DNA of 64,000 bases, taken from positions 682,001 through 746,000 of the forward strand of contig JAKUDP010000007.1 in NCBI GenBank assembly GCA_022570795.1, written 5' to 3'. This DNA comes from Sphaerulina vaccinii (taxonomy: Eukaryota > Ascomycota > Dothideomycetes > Mycosphaerellales > Mycosphaerellaceae). Below, in pieces: positions 30,057 through 42,749 of the stretch. Position 1 is the first letter of the stretch. The number at the start of each line of letters is the position of its first letter. The notes beneath the pieces are model-generated. The model was not told the DNA's origin. It ran no database searches and was given only the letters and a program-made list of their open reading frames with translations. The position numbers were made by a program, and so were the translations under genes.

Positions 30057-32410
30057 TGTGTCAGGTTTCCGATTGCGCAACAACAGTCGTGCTTGAGTAA
30101 TCGTTGATGTGCTTCGAAGGAATGCAAAGAAGGGGTGCAAGAGTTGAAACAAGGCGCAATGGCGGCGTAGCCCTGCCAGGAACATCCTCGCACAAGTATA
30201 TTCCTGCCAACACGACAACACACGTCAGCTGCATCTCATGCTTCGCAGATACAAGGTGGACACAGTATCCCACGCTATCGACCCGACGCTGAAGTCGTAT
30301 GCAGCAGAATGCACGAGAAGGAATCCGCAACGAGTTGGAACGATCATTGCTTCCACGCGAACGCTGTGTAACCTTCAAGCTGGGGTACACCGCCAATCGC
30401 GACCAGATGTTTCACGGAGGTGTTTCGGCGACACATCCGCGCCTGGCAGGCGCGAGATCGAACAGAGGGTCTTCTGCACCTGTGTGTCGTGGCTGCGCTG
30501 TCGCATGTTGTCGGACAGTCTGCTAGGCAAAGATCCATAGGTCGATAACACTCTATGTCGAAACATAAGGATACCCCGGTCACACCAGCTACTTTACACC
30601 TCACATCGTGTAACGACTGGACGTTGTTGACTGTCCTTCTGCTTGAGACAGTTGATACTTACACGCCTATCCCGAGGCTCCGTAGATACCAGAATCTTCT
30701 AGCTCAGTTCGAGGAAAGGATGTCCTGCTGTCAACGGCCCGACTGCTCGATTGTTCTGCAGTAGCCTGGCGTGAGATTTTGGAGGTCGTTGTGAGGTATT
30801 ATCCTCTCAGTGTTCGACGCCTCATTAGCAGTAGGCACTCGTTGACAGTGAGGCCGTGGTGGAGGAAGTAGGACATCTGTCCTAGAACAGCCAACTCTCA
30901 TAATCAAGCTGCTGCATCATGAAGGTCGACACTGAGGCTGGTGACAAATGGCTTGCTTTGACAGACCCAGAGTCTGTTCTGTGTTCGAGGTCATCATTTC
31001 CGCGGCTGATGAGCCCGCTTCAGAGGTCATCCATGTCCAGTGCAGAGAAGACTCACGGATTCCGCCGATATATTCGCCATCCCACGTCTTTACTTTGAAC
31101 AGCTCGTGGCAGATCGTTCCTGCCTTGCGGGATCAATATGCCCATGCTGCATCAAAGCTTGTGGGCGCCTTGTCGCTATAGTCGTAAGATGGAATATGTC
31201 AGAAGGATTTCCTTGAATAGCTGCTGCGATATGCTAGCGAGGATCTGAGCGCGATTGTCCAGTTCATTGGCCCGCAATACATGCTTTCCGCGACTGATGC
31301 TTGCGGGCTATGGCAAGCCCGCAGACTGGAGCAATCTACTGCATCACGCTGCCCCGTATTGCTTGATTTAATAAATTCAAGGTGGGATCTGCCATGGAAG
31401 TGACGAGTGCAGATCTGTGTGGCCTCATCATGACCCAGCACTTCCGAGCTGTAATAGGCGCTCGCACGGAGCATAGTCTGCAGTTAGCTGATTTATAAGT
31501 AACGTGGTCAGATGTGCATGATATGTGCAAGCAGCGTTTATGCTTCCGGTGGGCGCGTTCCTTCCTCACCAGTCCGTCAATTCCAACCTCACGTCGTCCC
31601 GATTCACGTACACGCGAGAACAATAAGGTAAGCAGAGCACCATCGATGACATGTCCGTGTGCGCAAGCGGTGTTCAGCTCACGAGTGCAGTACTTGGTCA
31701 GTGAATACCAGGTATACAAGGACCAAGACCGGGAAAGCTTCACGAAAGCACATCTTTCTAGACTCCAGCACACCATGGCATTCAGTATAGGAGTACGGAC
31801 AGATGATGTTCATATTGTTGTGCGCGTCAAGTGCGTTGATACAGCTGTGCTTCTTCTATGCGAGTTTCTTGTGCCGTGCTCTCTCGACCGGGAATAAGCG
31901 GAGGCTACTGTATGCACGCGCGGAAGCGCTAGGAATGTTGCCAAGTCTTCACATGGCCAGAGAACTTGAGCCGGGAACTTTCCTCGGCAGCTTCTGCGAA
32001 GTCGGAGTGCTTTAGTCGTGTATTGCAACGTCGCAAGCATTGCAAGTGCGTATCGTTCGTGCCTTGCAAGGTGCTGATCATGATGGTTGCACCTTCGCGT
32101 ATGTGCCGCGTTGCGTAGCATGCAGGTCCTTTCCTGTCGTCGGCTTCAAGCCGGATTGCTTGTATTGAAGAGGCCTGAATCCTCATGCATACCCGATGTA
32201 GCAACCATGTGAGCGCGCTCACTGCAAGATCCTCCAGCGTGCCTTGCTCCAATTCCTTCACTTCCATTCCTTGTTGAGTGCTCTGCCTCCATAACAATGT
32301 GTCTGATAGTCGGGCGTCACTGCAAAGCCTTTTGCTGGCGCTGGGTCTCCTGGCTACACCGGCAGCCTATCATGTCGTGCATCGAAGAAAGAGAGAGCGT
32401 TTGCGCTCCT
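30057..32410. other. Intergenic region, no gene recognised
   Basis: About 2.35 kb. Open frames of 60-146 codons occur in all frames but none has a domain, plausible splice pattern or consistent coding bias. It holds the J-like gene's promoter. Nothing else was seen. Confidence 0.45.
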
Positions 32411-32779
32411 TCAGCGAATGTCCTCGACAGTAACGTCCTCCATCTCCTCCTCCACGACCTTCTTGTCCGTGTCAGTCCGTAGCCCAATGGCCGCCTCTGC
32501 AGCCTTCTGCGAGTGCGGCTCTTCCTTCAGCTGCTTGACGCGTCTCTTGTGCGGCTTGCCTTTGCTATGGCGCTGGAAGTTGGTCTCTGACTCAAACCAC
32601 TTTGCGCATTCCGTGCAGTACCACTCGCCAAAGCCGGGCAAGTCTTCGAGTGCTTTTGTGTCCTTGAACTGCTGGAGATGCTTCTGATCTAGCTTATCGG
32701 CGTGGATCTGGTCGATGTCGCGGATTGCGGCATATCGTCTTGCCTTCCTCTTGCTGTTGGCGCCTCTGATTGCAGGCAT
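32411..32779 (-). CDS. Bud20/ZNF593-type C2H2 zinc-finger protein (ribosome biogenesis)
   Basis: A single exon of 122 residues. The ATG at 32779 (MPAIRGANSKRKARRYAAIR) is chosen because the family begins with a short basic segment; the frame is open upstream but unrelated. After the basic start comes DIDQIHADKL, then LPGFGEWYCTECAKWFESET and FQRHSKGKPHKRRVK, a single finger of C-x2-C-x12-H-x5-H spacing, and an acidic end (EEEMEDVTVED). Yeast Bud20 is a shuttling pre-60S export factor, and its human counterpart is ZNF593. The size and order match. It is divergent from the mitochondrial aconitase gene with 424 bp between starts. Confidence 0.9.
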   Translation of the reverse strand: MPAIRGANSKRKARRYAAIRDIDQIHADKLDQKHLQQFKDTKALEDLPGFGEWYCTECAKWFESETNFQRHSKGKPHKRRVKQLKEEPHSQKAAEAAIGLRTDTDKKVVEEEMEDVTVEDIR

Positions 32780-33203
32780 CTTGTCTGATTCTCTGCACTG
32801 CGCCCCGCCGGTGTCGGTCGTGGTATGCTTATTGTCCTGTTTTAGGCGCCTTTGTTGGTTGCGCAAAGTGGTCTGCAGGCCAGTGATGAAATTGCCAGAA
32901 AGTTTGATACACGGAGCACTCCAGAGTGAGCGAAGTCGGACCGCCGGCTCTAGGCACAAAATTCTTCGTGGTCTCCAGGCCAAAGTGTGGGTTTGCCGAG
33001 GGAGGAGCGGAACTGCGAACGGCCAATCGAAGCAGACGCTTACCTATAGGTGCTTTTGAGCTTCTCTTTACCACCTTTCGCCGAACAACGTCCTCTCCTA
33101 AAGACAACAACACCTTTCACACTTCAGGTCAACCACCAGACCTGCAAGTACATCTCCCCTCAGCTTCATTGGGACACTGCCAGTCAGCTGGGCGTCTTTC
33201 AGG
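32780..33203. promoter_or_regulatory. Divergent promoter region of Bud20-like and aconitase genes, with CCAAT boxes
   Basis: CCAAT is present at 33023-33027, about 180 bp upstream of the aconitase ATG, and its complement ATTGG at 33168-33172. In Aspergillus the CCAAT-binding complex with HapX represses aconitase under iron shortage, so these boxes are candidates for the same control. A five-base motif is common by chance. Confidence 0.4.
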
Positions 33204-36011
33204 ATGTTGGCACAGAGACTTGCGGCGCGACAGCTGGTATGTTTCCTTCTGATAAGAGCTTCTGGCGTTCTACAGGCCATTGAGCTGCAGACCACGACAC
33301 TGACTATGTATATGTGCAGCCGCGGCTGGGTCGCCGGACCTTCGCTACCGTCAATGACTCCGCACTCACCAAGAAGGTCGAGATGACCAACTGGGAAAAG
33401 GGCCACTTCATCAACTACGCGGGCATGAACGAGACTTTGAACATCGTACGCAAGCGTCTGAACAACAAGCCGCTCACATACGCCGAGAAGATCTTATATT
33501 CACACTTGGATGATCCTCATGGCCAGGATATCGAGCGCGGAAAGAGCTACTTGAAGCTCAGGCCAGACAGAGTTGCTTGCCAGGATGCCACTGCTCAAAT
33601 GGCTATCCTCCAGTTCATGAGCTCTGGTATGGATGCTGTCGCTACACCTACCACTGTGCACTGTGATCACTTGATCGAGGCGCAAGTCGGTGGCGAGAAG
33701 GATTTGGCACGAGCATACGATATCAACCGGGAAGTCTATGACTTCTTGGCCTCTTCATGTGCGAAGTACAACATTGGTTTCTGGAAGCCAGGCTCTGGTA
33801 TCATTCACCAGATTGTCCTGGAGAACTACGCTTTCCCTGGTGGTCTCATGATCGGTACCGACTCTCACACTCCAAACGCTGGTGGTCTTGGTATGGCTGC
33901 CATTGGTGTTGGTGGTGCTGATGCCGTCGATGTCATGGCCAGCTTGCCTTGGGAACTGAAGGCACCAAAGGTCATCGGTGTAAAGCTTACTGGAAAGATG
34001 AGCGGATGGACTGCACCAAAGGGTAAGCTGATTTTGAGCAGTCTGATAGACGCGGTCTTTCTTCGGACATATAACTGACAATCTGGCCAGACATCATTTG
34101 CAAGGTCGCCGGTATCCTTACTGTCAAGGGCGGAACTGGTGCCATTGTTGAGTACCACGGACCTGGAACTGAGAACCTCAGCTGCACTGGAATGGCCACC
34201 ATCTGTAAGTTTGAAACGGCGGAAGCAACAACAGGACATGCAAGCTAATATACGTGAATAGGCAACATGGGAGCTGAAATCGGTGCCACTACCTCGCTCT
34301 TCCCATTCAACGACCGCATGTACGACTACCTCGCAGCCACCAAGCGCAAACACATCGGTGACTTCGCTCGCGGATACGCCGCCGAACTCCGTGAGGACCA
34401 GGGCGCCGAGTACGACGAGCTCATCGAAATCGACCTTGACAAGCTCGAGCCACAGATCAACGGTCCCTTCACACCCGATCTTGCCACTCCAATCAGCAAA
34501 TTCGCCGACGCAGTCAAGGAGAACAAATGGCCACAAGAGCTGAAGGTTGGTCTCATTGGATCATGCACAAACTCCTCCTACGAGGACATGAGCAGAGCCG
34601 CCGCTATTGCTCAGGATGCGCTCGACCACGGTATCAAGGCCAAGGCTCTTTTCACCATCACACCTGGATCTGAGCAGATTCGCGCTACTTGTGAGCGTGA
34701 CGGTCAGCTCAAGACTCTTGAGGAGTTTGGAGGCATGGTTCTCGCCAACGCTTGTGGACCTTGCATTGGTATGTATCCCGTGAACGTGTCTCTCGCTTCG
34801 AATGAGACCACCGTGGCACCAGGCATTCGTCTGGCGGAAGATCGACTCAAGCCGAGTCACGGAAGCGTTGTCTCTTTCTGGCTGAACACTATACTGACAT
34901 GTCGACAACAGGTCAATGGGACCGCCGCGATGTGAAGAAGGGCGAAGCCAACAGCATTATCTGCTCGTACAATCGCAATTTCGTGAGTACTCACGCCTTC
35001 ATTTCATTTCAACAGATTGCTAACAATAACCCAGACTGGGAGAAATGAGTTGGTCCCCCCATTGCTCCAGATTCGAAGAGACTGAGCTGACTTTCATGTA
35101 GTGCCAACCCAGCCACCCACTCCTTCGTTGCCTCCCCCGACATGGTCGTTGCCATGACCCTCGCAGGTGACCTCACCTTCAACCCGCTCACCGACACTCT
35201 CAAGGACAAGGACGGAAAGGACTTCAAGCTCAAGGAGCCAACTGGTGATGGTCTGCCAAGCCGTGGCTATGACCCAGGTCAGGACACTTTCCAGGCCCCA
35301 CCTGAGGACCGCTCGCAAGTCTCTGTCGCTGTCTCCCCAACTTCCGATCGTCTGCAACTTCTCGAGCCATTCGAGCCATGGAACGGCAAGGACGCCACCA
35401 ACGTCCCAATTCTGATCAAGGCACAAGGAAAGACCACCACTGACCACATCTCGATGGCCGGTCCATGGTTGAAGTACCGTGGTCACTTGGACAACATCTC
35501 CAACAACCTGCTTATTGGTGCTATCAACGAGGCAAACGGTGAGGCCAACAAGGTCAAGAACCAGAACACTGGTGAGGTCGATGCTGTCCCAGCCACTGCC
35601 CGTGCATACAAGAAGGAGGGCGTCAAGTGGGTTGTCATTGGTGACTGGAACTACGGAGAGGGTTCGTCGCGTGAGCACGCTGCTCTTGAGCCTCGCCACC
35701 TCGGTGGTCTTGCCATCATCACCCGTTCGTTCGCCCGTATCCACGAGACCAACTTGAAGAAGCAGGGTATGCTTCCTTTGACTTTCCAGAACCCAGAGGA
35801 CTACGACAAGATCAAGCCAGATGACCGCATTGACTTGAAGCTTACCAACATCGGTGTTGGTGTGCCAGTCGAGATGACTGTGCACCCAGCTGCTGGCGGT
35901 GAGGCATTCAAGATCCCACTCGTACACACATTCAACGAGGGACAACTCGAATGGTTCAGGAACGGCAGTGCATTGAACACAATGGCCAAGAAGGCAGCAG
36001 GCAAGGCATAA
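33204..36011 (+). CDS. Aconitate hydratase, mitochondrial (aconitase)
   Basis: Seven coding exons: 33204..33236, 33320..34022, 34091..34204, 34262..34768, 34912..34982, a 14-nt microexon 35035..35048, and 35102..36011, giving 783 residues. All junctions keep frame. The N-terminus MLAQRLAARQLPRLGRRTFA is a typical mitochondrial presequence. Iron-sulphur ligands are Cys385 (GSCTNSS), Cys448 and Cys451 (NACGPCIG), the same numbers as the mammalian precursor. GTDSHTPNAGG (about 190-200) and SSREHAALEPRHLGG contribute active-site residues. It interconverts citrate and isocitrate in the TCA cycle, via a 4Fe-4S cluster, in the mitochondrial matrix. The microexon supplies TGRN plus part of the next Asp; its donor (GTTGGT) is unusual. 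The intron-rich middle contrasts with the single long last exon. Confidence 0.97.
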
Positions 36012-37999
36012 ATTACCCCAACATGCATTTGGAAAGAGGAGAGATGACATCGAGAAGCGGAACGAAAGAGACGACTTTCGGATTCGTCGTTATGATACAC
36101 AGAACGGGCGGCATTGGTCGCCTCGTGCAATACATGCGTCGGGGCAAGAAGCCGGCGCGGTCAACGACGAGATTGTAGCATTGTGCATATTGTTTTCTGG
36201 CGTGTTGGTGAGGGACTTATGTATTCTGAAATGAGTTTTGAACACCATACACTTTGCTTGTGACGTTCTTTACTCAACATTCTGTTCAGCTGGTGACTAC
36301 AATCAATACTTTCATATGCCTACGGATACGATTCTACAATCCGAGATCCCGTGCCCGCTTTCAATCATGCAGACAATCGTGTTGATATAAGGCATTCTTT
36401 TAGTTCATGCCTGATCTGTGATGTCGGAGAAACGGCAAGAGCCACCGAGCTTGGCACCCTTCACAATTTCGCGCACCTACGAAGCTCACCACACGAAGTC
36501 AGAACCTCGAAGCACGTTCGCACAAACACCGTCGCAATGGCCAGTATGTGCGCCAATGCCAATTCGTACTGGACGGTATACTGATCAGATGCGCAGAATC
36601 AAAGAACTCGTCTCAGCATAACCAGGCCAAGAAGAACCACAAGAACGGGTACGATTGATTGAACTACACCTCCTTCGAACACGCATCTCCATCGAGAACA
36701 CCACGATTGCAGAAGGACGATAGACAGCGGGGACTTACGAATGGACATGCTGACGGAGGAATGTGAACAGTATCAAGAAGCAAAAGACCAACAGATATCC
36801 TTCGCTCAAGGGAACCGATCCTAAGTTCCGAAGAAACCACAGACATGCACTCCACGGCACAATGAAGGCACTCGTGCGTACAGACCCTACGAAGGAGAAG
36901 AGAAGACCGGACGATACTGACAATTGAACAGAAGGAGGTCAAGGAGGGCAAGCGCGATGCGGCATAGATGATGACTGCTACGATCGACTTTCTTCACTAT
37001 AACTGGGACCTGGAGCATCGAAATGGATGATTTGACATTACGGCTTCGACACGAGCATGCCATGGCGCCAATGAGGATGGATGGCAATGCAAGATACCTG
37101 CTTGGGCAGTCTCAAATGATGGGAGGTAGCTGAAAATGCAAGCCTGAACTGACAGCCCCTCTCCCTTCTCAACACTCCTCAGACACAGGTAAGATGTTAC
37201 CGTCCGACCTTTTCCCCTCCTCTGGATCCTCGGATCTATACCACGGCATAAGTGTGTACAACTCATTGCGATAATTTTCACGCAAAGGGTTGAAGGATTT
37301 TCCATCGTGCCAAGATCAAGTCTTTTCGGAGCATACCATCTCATTACCAAACACGGACGCTGTGTACTCTGTCGGCGTCTGTGCATGAAGAGTGTGGTTA
37401 CAAACATCGTCTCGGAATGAGGAGTCTTCATAGACCAAAACGTAGGTAGCAATACATTCAACCATTTTTTGGACACACCGTCCTCCATTGTCCTTGTCTC
37501 TGTTTCAAAGCGCATATCCTGATATACTAAATTATGTACCTGTACCTAGCTGGTCGAGACACTGATACGAGGCAGTACCAATAGGGCGGGCTGCTCGCTG
37601 GCTCCTGGATCGACTGTGGCGGCCTCCTAGAGCTCGCAGTGAAGGGTTGCGTGGATGCTGAGACCTCTCAAGGCGGCAAGGTTGCACTCGAAGTCTAGCG
37701 AAGGCGATGCGTGCTATCTGATCTGGATGGTTCTTGTAAGTCCTGGCGTAGACTTCTGCATGCTGCTCGGCTCGCAGCAGGATGCTCGTGCATTGAGCTG
37801 CAAGCGCCTGTCGTCGCGATCAAGTAGCTCGAATGACAGTCATTCGACTGCAGCAAGTAGGTCCTGCCTGCAGCCGTTTCTTCCTTAGCGTAACTGCCAT
37901 TCTATTCTGTTTGAAAGTCACCTCTAATTCCACTCCATCTAAACACAACTCAGACACCACATCAACAACGTTGGCCGTGCCGAGGAGGCCCCCGCCATC
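36012..37999. other. Intergenic region, no gene recognised
   Basis: About 2 kb. Minus-strand frames at 36664-36951, 36887-37087 and 36997-37515 include hydrophobic stretches but no family match and no consistent splice solution. The right end, with a C/T-rich leader near 37900-37990, is the likely promoter and 5' leader of the coiled-coil gene. Confidence 0.45.
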
Positions 38000-39985
38000 A
38001 TGTCCGACATTCAACAGTGGCGGCGCAAGATACAACCAGCAAGATCTCGAACACCGGCCACTCTATATGAAGTCGATGACCTGGAGGACACCTTTTCGAC
38101 AAGCACGCCAAAGAAGCGCGCCAAACCAAAATTGTCGACCTACTTCAGCAATAATGCAAAGCCCACACTGCATGAGGAAGTGGCAGCTGTTGAGGACTTT
38201 CCAGATCTGCCATCTTGGCCACCAGAACAGACCTATCCAGATCCACAGCCGGAGGAACTGATGAATGGAATCATGTCCCGCATCATGTCCAATCCATACC
38301 AAGCGCTGGATACGTGTCATCACAGCTCGCTCATGATGATATTCGAGAGCTACGGTCAGCTCCTAGAACAGAATGCTGTGGTGCAGCGGCGACTAGATGC
38401 AGATGCCGCCACGATCCAAACTCTCATCACAAAGCTCGACGAGGCCGAACAAGAATGGAACGAGGAGAAGCTTGAGTACAAGGACGAGGTCAAGCGCCTA
38501 GAAATTTTGCTAGCGAAAGAGAGCAGACGCGGTCTGGCTGAAGTCACCTTAGCTCGACAAGATAGCAAGCTTCGCCACCGCATGTCCCGGGCCTTGGACA
38601 AGAAAGAGACCATCTTCGAATTTCTTGAGAAGTCCAATTTGCACGACGACAGGTATCATAGCCAGAGAGGTAAGAGCTGATGAAAGGTCTGCACACGACT
38701 TCACACTGAAGTGATCGTAGCAATCATGAAGCCGACTCCAATACTCAAGGCAGCGAATGACAAGGACAAGCAAGCCTCCCGGCAGCAGCAACTTGCGCAG
38801 AAGAAGTCGATGACACACCTTCACGCCGAGCTTCCCTTTGGCACGCCCCCTCGCGATACGCGCAATCCCTTGACGAGCGCTGCCAGGCTTGCGCAGCAAC
38901 AAGACATGAAAACCGCGGGCCGTAAGCGTGCTACTACGAGCTCGACCATACAGAGCACCTCCGAAGATACCTTTTCCACCTTCAGCTGCGAGTCTGACAC
39001 AATACCGGACCAGACATTACGGCCTGCCTTGACGTCTGCTCCAGTAAACGAGGACTATGCATCCATCGAGAGCATTGCCACTACACTGGCATCCCGACGA
39101 AACATTGACCCGGCGTTTGTCATACCCCAGCTCTTGCAGTTGTTCAATGGTCAAGGTCTACAGTATGATAGAGTAGCGAGTGACCCGGTCAAATTGTTGG
39201 TCCAGGCACCTTACCCTGAGCGAAGCTCTTCAATGTTGGCTCCTGTAGACACGGCTGTCACCAAGCAGCATCGCACTGTGATGTCAAAGGCATCTGGATT
39301 CTTCCACAAGCTCGTGCCACAGCTGTCTGTCGATGTTCATTCTGGCCAGCCCTCCCGCCGCTTCTCGTTCGAGCCAGGAGACGACATTGAGCCTGCGAAC
39401 CATGCAATCGGGGTCTCGAATCCGATTGGGGAGGATCGTATCTTGCAAAAGAGCGTGTCAGCAGACGGCTTGAGACGATCACAGACCACCACGTCTGCTA
39501 GAGCACTGTCACCGGTAGTTCCAAGTCCAACATCATCAGCTTTCATGGAAGGACGAACTGGCACGCCCTCGAGGATTCCCACGCCAGTCTTCACTTCTGG
39601 TTCACTGGCGAAGCCAAGACAGGAACGAGAGGAATCAGCGAGTAGCCTCCTGACCGTCATCCAGCATAACGGTACGAGATCCGTGAGCAGTTCGAGTTGG
39701 AGCTCGCCAGAAAGCAGTCGCAACCTCGCTCGAGCAGCAGAAGAAGTGCTCACAATCCATACACCAGTGTCATTGCCTAGCTCGAACAGCACTAATCGCT
39801 TGAACTCCCTCCGCGGAATGGATCTTGCTGCAGCTGCGGCGCGCACCGCTTCAGGTGAGGCAGATGCTTCACCCAACAAGGCACATTTCAACAAGCGGGC
39901 AAGATCTCAATATGGTCATTACGGCCACTCGGGTCGTCTCACCACTGCTATTCTCCAGGATGAAAATGTCCAGCCGCCCACTTGA
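38000..39985 (+). CDS. Coiled-coil protein of unknown function
   Basis: Two exons, 38000..38669 and 38721..39985, joined over a 51-nt intron (GTAAGA donor, ATCGTAG acceptor; split Arg/Ala junction), encode 644 residues. Residues about 120-210 are strongly charged and helical (DEAEQEWNEEKLEYKDEVKR, then KLRHRMSRALDKKETIFEFL), a probable coiled coil. The rest is long, Ser/Thr/Pro-rich and likely disordered, with many S/T-P sites (SPVVPSPTSS, TPSRIPTPVF) that could be CDK or MAPK targets. It ends DENVQPPT. There is no enzyme domain, signal or membrane segment. The composition resembles fungal cytoskeleton or spindle-associated scaffolds, but I recognise no specific family. Confidence 0.75.
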
Positions 39986-42749
39986 GAGACCAGATGTATG
40001 AGGTCGCGTCGCGAAATCGAGCAACAGACTAGCTGACGAGGCTGTGAGCGTGAGAGGTCGATTCTCGTGATGTTCGCCACTGGACTTGTTTATGCGAGAT
40101 TGAGCACCCGCATTAGCTCCTTGTGGAAGAGTCCAATGACCTTGACGGCACTCTTCGAGCTTTGCAAGCTCGCAGTGCCACTGCTTGCCAAGTCTGTGCA
40201 GAAGTGAGTGCTACAGCAGCAGGCTGCCATGTTACGCAGCAGCTAATGGTCACAGGGAGCTCTGGCCATCGTGGGTTCGGTTCTTCTACCATACTGCCGG
40301 CGGTAAGTGAGTGCTCCGGTAAGCTGTGCTGGCACGCACGGCATCGAGGTTGCAGTGTTGGCGTCTATCTGCTATAGGCATGGATAGTTGCTGTGACCAG
40401 GGTCGGTCGCGTCAAGCGTGTTTCAAGTCTCCTGATACACACCATGTACCTAGCAGTCATACTTACGCATCAACCTCACACGATGTTGACAAAGGTTCTG
40501 CCTGAAGTCAGTATGGATCGAACTTCCTCCATGAGTTCAGCAGAACGTACATGCATTCTATCGCTACGAAGTCCCGCCGAAGCCCAAACCTCCAACGTCG
40601 AAGAATATGAGGACTATCCAATGCTTCGGGTATAGCTCCGGGCTGACCGATGTTCGAAGTTCTGGGCCCTTCTTCGTGGTGGAGTGAAGAAACCGCGTTT
40701 TGACGGAACAGCACCCGAACTCTTAGGCACGCCATTTTCGTTTCTTCTGGTCCTTCTGTGGGTGACGCACATGATGTGGCTGTTGTTCCCCTCGAGGACA
40801 TAGTCGGGCATGCTCACGACTGTCTTGTCATCTGAAGATCTTCCCATGTGTTGCCGTGTCGTTGCGAAGATCAGCACCAGGAAGACGACCGTACTGCAGG
40901 ACCACGTCACAAAGACAGCGCCTAGAACCACACAGAATGCAAGTGAGCGGAGACGGTGCCACAATGCTGAGCCACCACGACCACGACCGCCACCACACCA
41001 CGTTTTCGCTTCTCAATGCCACGATTCGTCGGCAGGAATGCCAATACCACAACGGCGCGGGTCTCCCGCCCGATTGCGACAGCAGACTGTCCGCACATCA
41101 TGGTGACGAGAAGGACATGTGCCTCTCGCTCGGGCACCACCAAGCAGTCCCTCCACGAGCACATGCGCAGGAGGAGCCGTTCCACGACTCCACTGAGGGC
41201 AACAGACCAGCCATAATTGTAGCTTCTGGTACTTCATCTCGGCTCCGACTCTTTCGGCTGGTTCCTACAATCTCCGCATCACGCGCACAAGTATTCCACG
41301 AGGCTGCATTGTGCTGTAGAGGGTGCTGTGCTTCCGCGCCGTATCAGGGACTGTAGTTGCGACGCAGTTTCGATGTCTCGAAAGCGTGGTTTCTTATCAA
41401 AACTCTGATTGCGTTCAGCGTTACAGCTAACACTTAGGGTCTGGCATCCCGTCGAACTTTCATTTCGGCTACCTACAACGACTAGAACTAGTTGGAGAGC
41501 ATACTACATTTCCGAAGCAGTGTCCTGCATATCTCAGCCACGTTTCGAATACAGAGCCACTTTCTGCAGTAACACCAGCAACTGGAACCATCCACGATAC
41601 GCGCGATCTGTACGGAGCGTGCCAGACCAGCGGGCGTCAACCACTTACTGGAAGACCGTACACGTCGGCAGCCATCTGTGGAACACCGGCGAGGCGGCAT
41701 TTGTGCCAGGATATACCATATACATTGTCTTCCACAAGGCGGAGAATTTGAAGGACGATGGTAGTCATCACACGTCACTGCACACAAACGCGCCGCAAAA
41801 CTGCAACACACGCCGTTGACGCGAGCGTGATCTTATGCCACTGCATTGCAAACTAGTCTCTCGATGCCGGTGCCATGTTCATTCGGGTGCCGGACGAAGA
41901 CACGCTGACCTACTAGTCGTTGCCTCACGACTTCCTCTCACGGAGCGGGGCACTTCTACTACTGTGACGAGCTCTTTTCATGCCTGGGACCAGAACGAGG
42001 CCCAACGTGCTGATTGCCACTACTGACGTCTTCACACGGAATTCGCGCGGCTCGCGTGTCGAAGGATCTCGTCTGAAGTTCTCCCACACGCGGCTCCGTA
42101 TGGAGGTATGCTACTAAGCGACAACCATCCAAAGTCTCTTGGACACGGCTCGTCTTGACCTTCTCGTTCGCACTCTGCAGCAAAGGAGAGTGGCCGTGAG
42201 CGGGGACACAAGAATCGAGCCACAGCGAGGCGACGGCGCTATACCCTGGACGACATAGTCATATTTAGCTGCATATCTGTCCAGCCATACAGAGCGTAGG
42301 TGGCTAGTGATTGTGGCTGTGCACAGTGCGGCAGCATTCTGTGTTCCTCGCTTGCAGTCATTACGAGAGCCTAGGTGCTGGGAAGCGAAGACGAGCAGTA
42401 ATCGACATGGAAGTGATCGGTAGCGATGCATTCGTGTCATTGCAAAATGCTATAGCAGCGTACCCTGATCGATCCGAACTCAAGCAGAGACCGCGAAAGG
42501 GCTTGCCACGAATATACGTCGAAGCGTTTCTCTTTTGCGCTAGAACCCGTCAGGGGTGCGTGGCCACACGGTCTTACTCTTAATTCATGCCGAAAACCCA
42601 GCTGTCAAGCCACAGCTCGCGCTCTCATCTTCCTCGTTTCACCACAAGAAGCTCTCTACCTTCCAGACACTTCGCCTTGTGCGTACTTCATTCCCATGCT
42701 TCTGCTGCTCTCCATACCACGGAGTAGCTGCTAGAACTCTCGGGCTGCA
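39986..42749. other. Long region upstream of the CP2 gene, no gene recognised
   Basis: About 2.8 kb. Between 40600 and 41360 there are overlapping frames on both strands, including a minus-strand frame with one hydrophobic helix (40614-40964), but it lacks an ATG and a family match. The distance to the CP2 start suggests a long regulatory or 5' untranslated region. Nothing firm was seen. Confidence 0.4.

Noticed and set aside
36664..37087. Minus-strand hydrophobic frames resembling small proteolipids.
   Set aside because: Compared with Pmp3-type proteins the key residues do not fit, and no intron arrangement gave a coherent product.
40614..41237. Minus-strand frame with a hydrophobic helix (FCVVLGAVFVTWSC...) that might be a small membrane protein.
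   Set aside because: There is no ATG in frame, frames on both strands overlap it, and no splice solution or family match was found.
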